From positions 1 to 64,000 of the forward strand of contig CAJYOI010000023.1 in NCBI GenBank assembly GCA_913776045.1: DNA of 64,000 nt, given 5' to 3'. Source of the stretch: an uncultured Sphingomonas sp. (GTDB lineage: Bacteria > Pseudomonadota > Alphaproteobacteria > Sphingomonadales > Sphingomonadaceae). Shown piece by piece: positions 1 through 6,443 of this stretch. Below the pieces are notes generated by a model. That model saw only the letters and a program-made list of their open reading frames with translations. It did not search any database and was not told the origin of the DNA. Position 1 is the first letter of the stretch, and each line of letters begins with the position of its first letter. A program made the translations under genes and the position numbers.

Positions 1-225
1 TGGCGCAAGCTGACGATCAGCTGGGCGGTGTTCTTCGCAGTGATGGCGGTTGCGAACGAGCTCGCGTGGCGGATGCTCGCGCCAGGCGACGACCTGACCC
101 GTTGGGCCGCATTCAAGCTGTGGGTCGTCATGCCCGCGACGTTCCTGTTCGCGATGGCGAACATCCCGATGCTGCTGAGAAACGGGCTGGCGGTCGACGA
201 TACGCCCGTCCCGCCGGAGCAATAG
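1..225 (+). CDS. yciB: Septation protein A (YciB/IspZ family), 3' part
   Basis: The reading frame is open from base 1, so the gene starts outside the window. The visible 74 residues begin WRKLTISWAVFFAVMAVANE, which matches the last transmembrane segments of the YciB/IspZ inner-membrane family (usually about 180 to 210 aa). This family is linked to cell envelope synthesis and septation. Two hydrophobic segments can be seen, followed by a short polar tail ending PPEQ. The stop is followed at once by a bidirectional hairpin shared with the convergent superoxide dismutase gene. Only the C-terminal third is present, so the family call rests on this segment. Confidence 0.75.
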   Translation, partial: WRKLTISWAVFFAVMAVANELAWRMLAPGDDLTRWAAFKLWVVMPATFLFAMANIPMLLRNGLAVDDTPVPPEQ

Positions 226-260
226 AAAAAGCCCTCTCCCCTGAAGGGAAGAGGGCTTCG
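226..260 (-). terminator. Rho-independent terminator for the superoxide dismutase gene
   Basis: The arms AAGCCCTCT (229-237) and AGAGGGCTT (250-258) pair perfectly, and an inner CCC/GGG pair extends the stem. Read on the minus strand the stem is followed by TTTTTC, a classical terminator for the sod gene ending at 268. On the plus strand there is no U-tract, so it is weaker for yciB. Confidence 0.8.
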
Positions 261-267
261 TTAAACC

Positions 268-879
268 TTACTTCTTCGCCGATTCGTACCGCTCGTTGGC
301 GACGTCCCAGTCGACCACGTTCCACCAAGCCTTCAGATAGTCCGGGCGCACGTTGCGGTACGAGATGTAGTAGGCGTGTTCCCACACGTCGTTGCCCAGG
401 ATTGGCGTGCCCTTCACTTCGGCGACGTCCATCAGCGGATTGTCCTGGTTCGGCGTCGAGGTGATCGCCAACTCGCCGTCCTGGCCGACGATCAGCCACA
501 CCCAGCCTGATCCGAATTGACCGACGCCGGCTGCGTTGAACTTTTCCTTCATCGCGTCGACCGAACCCCACTTGGCTTCGATCGCGTCCTTCAGGGCACC
601 GGTCGGCTCCGCCCCGCCGCCCTTCATCGACTTCCAGAAAAAGTCGTGGTTCCAATAGCCGCCGCCATTGTTGCGCAGGCCCGCGGGCTTGCCCTGCAGG
701 CTGGACATGATCTCCTCGATCGACTGGCCCTGCAACGACGTATCGCCCTCGACGAACTCGTTGAGCTTGTCGGTGTACGCCTTGTGGTGCTTGTCGTGGT
801 GGAGCGTCATCGTCTCCTTGTCGATCGTCGGCTCCAGCGCGTCGTAGGCGTAGGGCAGCGGCGGAAGTTCGAAGGCCAT
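268..879 (-). CDS. sod: Superoxide dismutase, Mn/Fe type
   Basis: A 203-residue protein of the iron/manganese superoxide dismutase family, which converts superoxide to oxygen and hydrogen peroxide. It starts [17 protein letters not shown]. The metal ligands are visible as H27 (LHHDKHH), H78 (YWNHDFFW), D164 and H168 (DVWEHAYY). The residue equivalent to the iron-type Gln before WNH is Gly, while the later segment reads PNQDNPLM with a Gln. That pattern is typical of manganese or cambialistic enzymes, although alphaproteobacterial relatives are often labelled sodB. The start at 879 is chosen because GGAG lies about 6 nt upstream and the family starts here. There is no signal peptide, so it is cytoplasmic. 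Confidence 0.95.
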   Translation of the reverse strand: MAFELPPLPYAYDALEPTIDKETMTLHHDKHHKAYTDKLNEFVEGDTSLQGQSIEEIMSSLQGKPAGLRNNGGGYWNHDFFWKSMKGGGAEPTGALKDAIEAKWGSVDAMKEKFNAAGVGQFGSGWVWLIVGQDGELAITSTPNQDNPLMDVAEVKGTPILGNDVWEHAYYISYRNVRPDYLKAWWNVVDWDVANERYESAKK

Positions 880-961
880 GCGTATCTCCATTGGAATGTC
901 GTCGCAGCAACGCGCGGGCGCCCATCCGGCTCCCAAATCGTTACGCCGGCGATATGGGAGA

Positions 962-2005
962 TCACCCCGCGCCGAGCAACCCGTGACGGCGTAGCGCGTG
1001 GCGCAACTGGTCGTAGCTGAGCCCAAGCGCAGCCGCCGCCTGGCGCTGGTTGTAGCGATGCTCGGCCAGGCATTTCGTCAGCAGCTCGCGCTCGAACCGC
1101 GCGACACGCGCCTTGAAGTCGGACGGTCCTTCCTCGCACGCGACGACCGGCTCCTCGGTCGGCACGTTCGATCCCGGCTGCGGCGCCTCAGCGGGCTTGG
1201 CGCGCGAGGCCCCCGGCCGGTGCGGAGAGGCGAAGGGATCGATCTCGATCTCGTCGATCGGCCCCGGCCGGTCCCAGCGATAGACCGCACGCTCGACGAC
1301 GTTGCGCAATTCACGCACGTTGCCCGGCCAGCGATGGTGCGTGAGCTGATCGGTGGCATGCGCCCCGAACCCCGGAAAGCCATCCAGCCCGATCTCCGAC
1401 GCCATCCGCCGCCCGAAGAAATCCGCCAGCACCATGATGTCACCCGAACGCGCGCGTAACGGTGGCAACGTTATGACCTCGAAGCTCAACCGGTCGAGCA
1501 GATCGGCGCGGAAAGTGTTCTTCTCCACCCGGTCGGGCAGATGCTCGTTGGTCGCCGCGACGATGCGCACGTCGACCCGGATCGGTCGCGACGCACCGAT
1601 CCGCGTGATCTCGCCATATTCGACCGCACGCAGCAATCGGTCCTGCGCCGCCATGCTGAGCGTGCCCAGTTCGTCGAGGAACAGCGTGCCCCCGTCCGCC
1701 TCCTCGAACCGCCCCGCGCGCGCCTTAGTCGCACCGGTAAAGGCGCCCGCCTCATGCCCGAACAGTTCGGCCTCGATCAGCGTTTCGGGGAGCGCGGCGC
1801 AGTTCATTACGACCAACGGCTGGTCCCAGCGCTGCGACAGGCGGTGGAGACGCTCGGCGACCAGTTCTTTGCCCGTGCCCCGCTCACCGATGACCAAAAC
1901 CGGCCGATCGAGCGCGGCGGCGCGGCTGGCGCGCTCCAGTGAGTCGAGAAACGCGGTCGATTGTCCGACGACCTGGGTGTGTTGAACGGCCATATGCCGA
2001 GGCAT
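962..2005 (-). CDS. pspF: PspF-like sigma-54-dependent activator of the phage shock operon
   Basis: A 347-residue bacterial enhancer-binding protein with no N-terminal receiver or sensor domain, as in PspF. The AAA+ domain begins almost at the N-terminus. Walker A GERGTGKE is near residues 40-47, the sigma-54-contacting GAFTGA loop near 87-92, and a Walker B segment GGTLFLDEL follows. The C-terminus ([26 protein letters not shown]) carries a Fis-type helix-turn-helix. It is divergent from pspA, and a -24/-12 promoter lies between them. In known systems PspA inhibits PspF until envelope stress releases it. ATG 2005 is preferred over TTG 2020 because GGA lies upstream; ATG 1993 is an alternative. 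Confidence 0.93.
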   Translation of the reverse strand: MPRHMAVQHTQVVGQSTAFLDSLERASRAAALDRPVLVIGERGTGKELVAERLHRLSQRWDQPLVVMNCAALPETLIEAELFGHEAGAFTGATKARAGRFEEADGGTLFLDELGTLSMAAQDRLLRAVEYGEITRIGASRPIRVDVRIVAATNEHLPDRVEKNTFRADLLDRLSFEVITLPPLRARSGDIMVLADFFGRRMASEIGLDGFPGFGAHATDQLTHHRWPGNVRELRNVVERAVYRWDRPGPIDEIEIDPFASPHRPGASRAKPAEAPQPGSNVPTEEPVVACEEGPSDFKARVARFERELLTKCLAEHRYNQRQAAAALGLSYDQLRHALRRHGLLGAG

Positions 2006-2057
2006 GGCGCATTCCACCAACTGTTAGCAAGCCGCTAAATCACCACTGCGTAACGAT

Positions 2058-2072
2058 CGACGAAAAACGTCG
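2058..2072. promoter_or_regulatory. Candidate PspF upstream activating site (inverted repeat)
   Basis: CGACG and CGTCG flank five A residues, forming a perfect 5-bp inverted repeat 21 nt upstream of the sigma-54 promoter and between pspF and pspA. Its position fits an enhancer for PspF. The assignment is positional inference; PspF site consensus was not compared. Confidence 0.4.
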
Positions 2073-2092
2073 AAAATCTGCCGTTTTCAAAT

Positions 2093-2110
2093 TTGGCACG
2101 CCCCCTGCAA
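2093..2110 (+). promoter_or_regulatory. Sigma-54 (-24/-12) promoter of the psp operon
   Basis: The sequence TTGGCACGCCCCCTGCAA has the invariant GG (2095-2096) and GC (2107-2108) with the correct 10-nt spacing, and TTGGCACG matches the -24 consensus fully. It lies about 105 nt upstream of pspA and faces it, next to the gene for a sigma-54 activator. Transcription should start near 2120. Confidence 0.88.
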
Positions 2111-2214
2111 AGCTGTGGGCAACCGTCTGGCACAGGCCCCTGGGCCAGGCGAGCCGGGGTGGGATCCCTCGCCCCACCCCGGCAAGACATGCGAAGTGAG
2201 TGTAGGAGTTTTCG

Positions 2215-2880
2215 ATGGGTATCTTCTCCCGAACCCGCGACATCATCGCCGCCAATGTGACCGACCTGCTCGACCGTGCCGAAGACCCCGCGAAGATGGT
2301 CCGCATGATCATCTCCGAGATGGAGGACACGCTGGTCGAGGTCCGCGCATCGGCCGCCCGCACGATTGCTGACCAGAAGGAAATGCGACGCCACATCATG
2401 AAGCTGGAAGCGCTTCAGGCGAGCTGGACCGAGAAGGCCGAGCTGGCGCTGTCGAAGGATCGCGAGGATCTGGCGAAGGCCGCGCTGCTCGAACGCCAGA
2501 AGGCCGCCGACATGTGCGACCAGCTGAACGTCGAGATTTCGGTCCTGGACGACGCGCTGCGCGCCTATGAGGTCGACATCGCCAAGCTCCAGAAGAAGCT
2601 CAGCGAAGCCCGCGCCCGCCAGAATTCGGTCGAGACGCGGCTGGAAAGCGCCAACAACCGCTTCCGCCTGCGCGACATGTATGCCGGCCCCAAGACGACC
2701 GAAGCCTTCTCGCGCTTCGACGTGCTGGAACGCCGCGTGGACGAGGCCGAGGGCCGCGCCGACGCCGCCGGGCTGGGCGCGATCCGCACGCTGGAGGACG
2801 AATTCGCCGACCTGCGCTCCAGCGACAAGGTCGATGCCGAACTCGCTGCGCTCAAAGCGCGCCTGAACAAGGAGGGTTGA
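2215..2880 (+). CDS. pspA: Phage shock protein A
   Basis: A 221-residue PspA/IM30 family protein, the usual length. It starts MGIFSRTRDIIAANVTDLL, the amphipathic membrane-binding helix, and continues as almost unbroken coiled coil (DPAKMVRMIISEMEDTLVE is the family signature). PspA binds stressed inner membrane, forms oligomeric scaffolds and holds PspF inactive in unstressed cells. It is the first gene after the sigma-54 promoter and is followed one base later by pspB, so it is the head of an operon. Confidence 0.97.
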   Translation: MGIFSRTRDIIAANVTDLLDRAEDPAKMVRMIISEMEDTLVEVRASAARTIADQKEMRRHIMKLEALQASWTEKAELALSKDREDLAKAALLERQKAADMCDQLNVEISVLDDALRAYEVDIAKLQKKLSEARARQNSVETRLESANNRFRLRDMYAGPKTTEAFSRFDVLERRVDEAEGRADAAGLGAIRTLEDEFADLRSSDKVDAELAALKARLNKEG

Positions 2881-2881
2881 G

Positions 2882-3175
2882 ATGGAGGACATCTTCATCC
2901 CGGTGATCGCGATCACCACGATCTTCATCGGCCTGCCCTGGCTCATCTTCCACTATGTCACCAAGTGGAAGCAGGCCCCGCGGATCACCGACGAGGACGA
3001 AAAGCTGCTCGACGAGCTCTATCACTTCGCCCGCCGTCTCGAGGACCGCGTGCAGACCGTCGAACGCATCGTCGCCGCCGACAACCCCGATTTCCGCCAG
3101 CTCTCGGCCCCGATGCCCGATGCATCACCCAGCCTGAGCTCGGCGAAAGACTATGACTTTTCGCGGAGGAACTGA
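2882..3175 (+). CDS. pspB: Phage shock protein B
   Basis: A 97-residue membrane protein with one N-terminal transmembrane helix (roughly residues 5-27) followed by a charged coiled coil containing LLDELYHFARRLEDRVQTVE. This is the classical PspB layout, with a tail about 20 residues longer than the enterobacterial protein. PspB acts with PspC as inner-membrane sensor that recruits PspA. It starts one base after the pspA stop and uses the pspA 3' end AAGGAGG as its ribosome-binding site. Confidence 0.92.
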   Translation: MEDIFIPVIAITTIFIGLPWLIFHYVTKWKQAPRITDEDEKLLDELYHFARRLEDRVQTVERIVAADNPDFRQLSAPMPDASPSLSSAKDYDFSRRN

Positions 3176-3178
3176 CCC

Positions 3179-3553
3179 ATGGCTGCCCGCACGAAATTCT
3201 ACACCGACAAGCCCAACGGCAAGTGGATGGGCGTCTGTGCCGGCATCTCGGACTATACCGGGATCGACGTGACTTTGGTCCGGGTCGGCATGGTCCTCCT
3301 GACCGTCGTCAGCAACGGGATCGCCTTGGTCGGCTATATCGCCGCCGGCATCCTGGCGCCGAAGAAGCCCTACGACCTGTACGAGACGCCGGATCAGGAG
3401 AAGTTCTGGCAGGGCGTCCGGTCGAACCCGAAGCGGTCGACCGCCGAGGTCCGCAGCAAGTTCCGTGAGCTCGACCGCCGCTTGGCCGACATCGAGACTC
3501 ACTATACCAGCCGCAACACGCGCCTGGCCGAAGAGATCGAAGCGCTACGCTAA
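3179..3553 (+). CDS. pspC: Phage shock protein C
   Basis: A 124-residue PspC-domain protein. The N-terminal domain (FYTDKPNGKWMGVCAGISDY) is followed by hydrophobic segments through about residue 60. The C-terminal half is a coiled coil ending LAEEIEALR. This EIEALR ending is shared with the small proteins encoded just downstream, which suggests the tails interact or derive from one another. PspC is the membrane partner of PspB in envelope stress sensing. It lies 3 nt after pspB in the same operon. Confidence 0.93.
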   Translation: MAARTKFYTDKPNGKWMGVCAGISDYTGIDVTLVRVGMVLLTVVSNGIALVGYIAAGILAPKKPYDLYETPDQEKFWQGVRSNPKRSTAEVRSKFRELDRRLADIETHYTSRNTRLAEEIEALR

Positions 3554-3577
3554 GCGCGGGCTTCGCACGGGAGACAT

Positions 3578-3874
3578 ATGATGGAATGGGGTAAACCTCT
3601 CTTCGTCATCATGATCGTGGCGATCTGCATGGGCAGCTGGCTGATCAACAACTGGATCCGCGCTCGGCACGGCTATGAGCCGACCGACGAATGGGGCGGC
3701 ACCGGCGATGCTAAGAAGGCGCTTGCCGACACACGGAAGATCGAGCTGCTGACGAACGAAAACGCGTCGTTGCAGGGCAAGGTCAGCCGGCTGGAAGAAC
3801 GGATCGCGGTGCTCGAACGCATCGCCACCGACCCCGCCGAGCGGACCGCCCGCGAAATCGACGCGCTGCGCTAA
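3578..3874 (+). CDS. PspB-like small membrane coiled-coil protein 1
   Basis: A 98-residue protein with one N-terminal transmembrane helix (about residues 6-25) and a C-terminal coiled coil containing LEERIAVLERIATD and ending REIDALR. The coiled-coil core resembles PspB (LEDRVQTVERIVAAD) and recurs in the next genes. It lies 24 nt after pspC on the same strand, so it is probably part of the psp operon. The second codon is also ATG, so the start could be 3 nt later. No function is known to me beyond likely membership of the Psp envelope-stress module. Confidence 0.88.
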   Translation: MMEWGKPLFVIMIVAICMGSWLINNWIRARHGYEPTDEWGGTGDAKKALADTRKIELLTNENASLQGKVSRLEERIAVLERIATDPAERTAREIDALR

Positions 3875-3889
3875 AGGGGACCTGAGACG

Positions 3890-4174
3890 ATGAACGGCTT
3901 CACCATCTTCATGATCTGCTTCGTGGTGATCGGCCTGCCGGTCATCCTCGGGATCGGCAGCGAGATGTTCAAACGCTGGCTGACACACAAGGAAAAGATG
4001 GCCGAAGCGCTCAATGCCCAGACCGCGGAAAAGGCAGCGCAATATGCTGCCCACACCGAACGGCTGGAACAGCGGGTGCGGGTGCTGGAGCGGATCGCGA
4101 CCGACCGCGGCGTGGCCGTCTCCGACGAGATCGAGCGGCTGCGTAACGACCGGACGGCCCCGCCGCTGAACTGA
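3890..4174 (+). CDS. PspB-like small membrane coiled-coil protein 2
   Basis: A 94-residue protein built like the preceding one. A transmembrane helix spans about residues 3-22 (FTIFMICFVVIGLPVILGIG) and is followed by a charged coiled coil with LEQRVRVLERIATD and a DEIERLR segment near the end. It begins 15 nt after the previous gene. LERIATD is identical in the two neighbours, which supports gene duplication within the operon. Function is inferred only from the psp context. Confidence 0.88.
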   Translation: MNGFTIFMICFVVIGLPVILGIGSEMFKRWLTHKEKMAEALNAQTAEKAAQYAAHTERLEQRVRVLERIATDRGVAVSDEIERLRNDRTAPPLN

Positions 4175-4228
4175 GACACGAGGGGTGTGGGCGGCACTTT
4201 CCGTCCGAACTCTCAAAGGACACATTAC

Positions 4229-4348
4229 ATGTTGGTATTTTGCATCGTCATGGCGGCGGTGGCCGGAGTCGGCTGCTTTCTGACCGAGCGGGTCGACCGC
4301 CCCCGCCGCCGCGCCGCCCGCGAAGCGGCGCTCCACCCGGCCGAATAA
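4229..4348 (+). CDS. Very small membrane protein in the psp operon
   Basis: A 39-residue open frame, MLVFCIVMAAVAGVGCFLTE followed by an arginine-rich segment. AAAGGA lies about 10 nt before the ATG. It has one hydrophobic helix and a positive cytoplasmic tail, but no coiled coil, unlike its neighbours. It fills the gap between two PspB-like genes on the same strand, and the spacing suggests it is translated. Small single-span proteins such as PspD are known from other psp operons, but no sequence similarity is claimed here. Confidence 0.6.
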   Translation: MLVFCIVMAAVAGVGCFLTERVDRPRRRAAREAALHPAE

Positions 4349-4390
4349 GCCGGCTACATCAGAACAAGCATAAAAGAGGGAGTTACGAGC

Positions 4391-4660
4391 ATGTCCGGTG
4401 GCCAATTCATGGTGGTGATGATCGTCGCGATCGTGATGTTCAGCAGCATCATCAAGGCGAAGATGGGCATCCGCCGCGACCGTCACGGCGACTACAACAT
4501 CCGCGACGACGCCGCAGTCAGCGCCGAGAACCATCGCCTGAAAGGCGAGATCGCCGACCTGCGCGAGCGTATCCAGGTGCTGGAGCGCGTCGTGACCGAC
4601 AACGAAGGAAGCCTGCGCCTCGACCGTGAGATCGAGAAGCTGCGCGGCCCGCGCAACTGA
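4391..4660 (+). CDS. PspB-like small membrane coiled-coil protein 3
   Basis: An 89-residue protein with an N-terminal transmembrane helix (about residues 5-22), a short basic segment, then a coiled coil with LRERIQVLERVVTD and DREIEKLR near the end. It has the same two-part layout and the same LER(I/V)xTD core as the other PspB-like proteins of this operon. GAGGGAG lies about 10 nt upstream of the ATG. Its role is probably with PspB and PspC at the inner membrane, inferred from context. Confidence 0.87.
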   Translation: MSGGQFMVVMIVAIVMFSSIIKAKMGIRRDRHGDYNIRDDAAVSAENHRLKGEIADLRERIQVLERVVTDNEGSLRLDREIEKLRGPRN

Positions 4661-4689
4661 CAATCTAACTCCAAGGGGAGTGTGGAGCG

Positions 4690-4932
4690 ATGACCGATCC
4701 GAATTACTACCTGACCCTTGCCTCGGCCGGCCTGGTCGGCCTCGGCATGGTGACGATGGCGGCGCTGACCGGCTGGCGCGGGTGGCTGGCGCTGAAGGCC
4801 CAGGAAATGTCCGCCCGCCGCGAGATGAACGACGCGCCCAGCGTGCCCAGCGCCGGCGCCCGCATCGAGATCGCCGACCTGAAGGAACGCATCCGCAAGC
4901 TGGAAGCGATCGCCGCCGGGGTGGACCTCTGA
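4690..4932 (+). CDS. PspB-like small membrane coiled-coil protein 4
   Basis: An 80-residue protein, last of the psp-associated series. A hydrophobic segment spans about residues 8-28 and is followed by a short coiled coil with IADLKERIRKLEAIAAG. It is the most diverged copy, lacking the final EIxxLR, but ADLxERI is shared with copy 3. It is preceded by AAGGGGAG and followed 25 nt later by sufE, so the operon may continue into sufE or end here; no terminator is seen between them. Confidence 0.83.
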   Translation: MTDPNYYLTLASAGLVGLGMVTMAALTGWRGWLALKAQEMSARREMNDAPSVPSAGARIEIADLKERIRKLEAIAAGVDL

Positions 4933-4957
4933 GGCGCGCTGCGGTTAGGGGCGAGGG

Positions 4958-5362
4958 ATGACCACCCTCGCCGACCTGACCGACGAATATGGCTTCCTCG
5001 ACGCCGACGATCGCTACCGCCTGCTGATCGACCTAGGGCGCGAACTGGAACCCATGCCCGAGGCACTGAAGACCGATGCGACATTGGTCCGCGGGTGTTC
5101 GGCTTCGGTCTGGGTCTATCCCACCGTCCGCGACGACGGCACGCTGCACTTCCTGGCCGACAGCAATGCCGCGATCACCAAAGGGATCATCGCGCTGGTG
5201 CTGCTGACGGTCCAGGATCGGACGCCCGCGGACATTCGGGCGACCGATATAGAAACTACGCTGGCGCCGTTCGACCTCAAGAACCAGCTGAGTTCGAACC
5301 GGACCCAAGGCATCCCGAACATGATCGCGCTGATCCGCGAGACGGCTGAACGGTACGCCTGA
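4958..5362 (+). CDS. sufE: Cysteine desulfuration protein SufE
   Basis: A 134-residue SufE family protein. SufE accepts persulfide sulfur from a cysteine desulfurase (SufS) and passes it on for iron-sulfur cluster assembly. The active-site cysteine lies in VRGCSASVWV at about residue 47, where the family usually has GCxSxVW. The C-terminal LSSNRTQGIPNMI is also characteristic. The two cysteine desulfurases in this window (25963-28139) are at a distant locus, so SufE is not in an operon with them here. An inverted repeat follows the gene. Confidence 0.95.
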   Translation: MTTLADLTDEYGFLDADDRYRLLIDLGRELEPMPEALKTDATLVRGCSASVWVYPTVRDDGTLHFLADSNAAITKGIIALVLLTVQDRTPADIRATDIETTLAPFDLKNQLSSNRTQGIPNMIALIRETAERYA

Positions 5363-5430
5363 GATCGGCTGCATCGCGGCCTGACTGGAATAAACGTCAG
5401 GCGTAAGAGCCAGTCTGCCGCCAAAAGCCA

Positions 5431-5514
5431 GCGTCATTCCGGACTTGATCCGGGATCGATGGTCACGGGCGACACGGCTTGCGGCCCTGGATCCCGGATC
5501 AAGTCCAGGCTGAC
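5431..5514. repeat. REP-like inverted repeat (family A)
   Basis: The arm at 5432-5456 (GTCATTCCGGACTTGATCC...) and the arm at 5490-5514 (...GGATCAAGTCCAGGCTGAC) are reverse complements over about 25 bp with two or three mismatches, and 33 nt lie between them. It sits between the converging sufE and [2Fe-2S] protein genes, a typical place for palindromic repeats, and could end transcription from both sides. Confidence 0.75.
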
Positions 5515-5541
5515 GGAAGCATTCTGCGGGCAACGTCCTCC

Positions 5542-5877
5542 TTAGGCTGCATCCCGATCATTCGCCGCCGGGTCAACGCCCATCCCCAGCTCCGCCGCGA
5601 CCCTTTCGACCGGCGTCCCTTCCGGCACCACCAGCCACCCGCCGGCGCGCCCGACGACCACCGCGCGTTTGGGGCACACGCCCAGACACTTCGTCTCGAC
5701 GATCCCGACCGCGGCCTTGCGCCCCTTGCTTAAGCCCAACCGCTTGCGCAGCGCCTTGACCAACGACAGTTTGCCGCGGTCGCCGAAGCCGCCGTCCAGC
5801 TTCTTCGAACATTTCCCGCACACCACGATCGCCTCTTCCCACCCCGAGGGCAGGCGACGGATCACGCCGGCTTCCAC
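5542..5877 (-). CDS. Thioredoxin-like [2Fe-2S] ferredoxin domain protein
   Basis: A 111-residue protein with four cysteines at 20, 23, 64 and 68 (VVCGKCSKK and TKCLGVCPK). This C-x2-C and C-x3-C arrangement is that of thioredoxin-fold [2Fe-2S] ferredoxins of the NuoE/Shethna type. It is cytoplasmic and probably carries electrons, but no partner is evident. Its start overlaps the end of the J-domain gene by 16 nt, so the two are translated together. The stop is followed by the family A repeat. Confidence 0.8.
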   Translation of the reverse strand: MEAGVIRRLPSGWEEAIVVCGKCSKKLDGGFGDRGKLSLVKALRKRLGLSKGRKAAVGIVETKCLGVCPKRAVVVGRAGGWLVVPEGTPVERVAAELGMGVDPAANDRDAA

Positions 5878-6410
5878 TGGCGGCGATCTTCCGCGGCGCG
5901 CAAGACTTCGTACGCGGCCTGGATCGCCTGAAACTGCTTGGCCGCCTCGGCGTCGCCAGGCCGGATGTCAGGATGGCTTTCCTTCGCCAACCGCCGCCAT
6001 GCCACACGCACCGCTTCAAAATCAGCGTCGGGCTCAAGCTCGAGCACGTCGAGCGCGCGCATTTCGTCTCGCGAGCGAGTGCCGTCTCCCGGCCCCGCCC
6101 AGCTGTTATGCTTCGATTGCTGGAACCCGCCGGCATCACGCCGCTCGTCCGCCTCGCGCGCAGCGGCCTCTTCCGCCGACAGGCCGGCGAAATAATCCCA
6201 GCCCTTGTTATATTCGGCCGCGTGGGTCTGGCAGAAAAACCAGCGCTCCCGGCTGTTCGGCGCCTTGGGCGCAGGGCAGTTGCCCGGTTCCTCGCACCCG
6301 TGCCGGTCGCACAGCCGTACCGTAGTCGCTTCGCGCGACGAGCCATAACCGCCCCAGCGCGGGAAACCCCAATTGTCGGATCGTGTCTGGCGCGCCATCG
6401 GGCCCGACAT
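5862..6410 (-). CDS. J-domain (DnaJ-like) protein with N-terminal cysteine motif
   Basis: A 182-residue protein. The C-terminal part (about residues 118-178) is a J domain with the diagnostic HPD in LAKESHPDIRPGD, which stimulates the ATPase of DnaK-type chaperones. The N-terminal part has cysteines in CDRHGCEEPGNCPAP and FFCQTHAAEYN, which could bind zinc. The internal segment EYNKGWDYFAGLS is typical of an alphaproteobacterial J-protein subfamily. The start could also be ATG 6398 (MARQTRSD). The next gene downstream overlaps it and encodes an iron-sulfur protein, suggesting a shared task that cannot be named. Confidence 0.88.
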   Translation of the reverse strand: MSGPMARQTRSDNWGFPRWGGYGSSREATTVRLCDRHGCEEPGNCPAPKAPNSRERWFFCQTHAAEYNKGWDYFAGLSAEEAAAREADERRDAGGFQQSKHNSWAGPGDGTRSRDEMRALDVLELEPDADFEAVRVAWRRLAKESHPDIRPGDAEAAKQFQAIQAAYEVLRAAEDRRQWKPA

Positions 6411-6443
6411 AGGGCCGACGCCAACGGACGCAAGGCGGACGCG

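Noticed and set aside
5363..5541. Possible transposon end or attachment site after sufE
   Set aside because: The inverted repeat is a simple two-arm REP-like palindrome between converging genes, with no transposase or target duplication.
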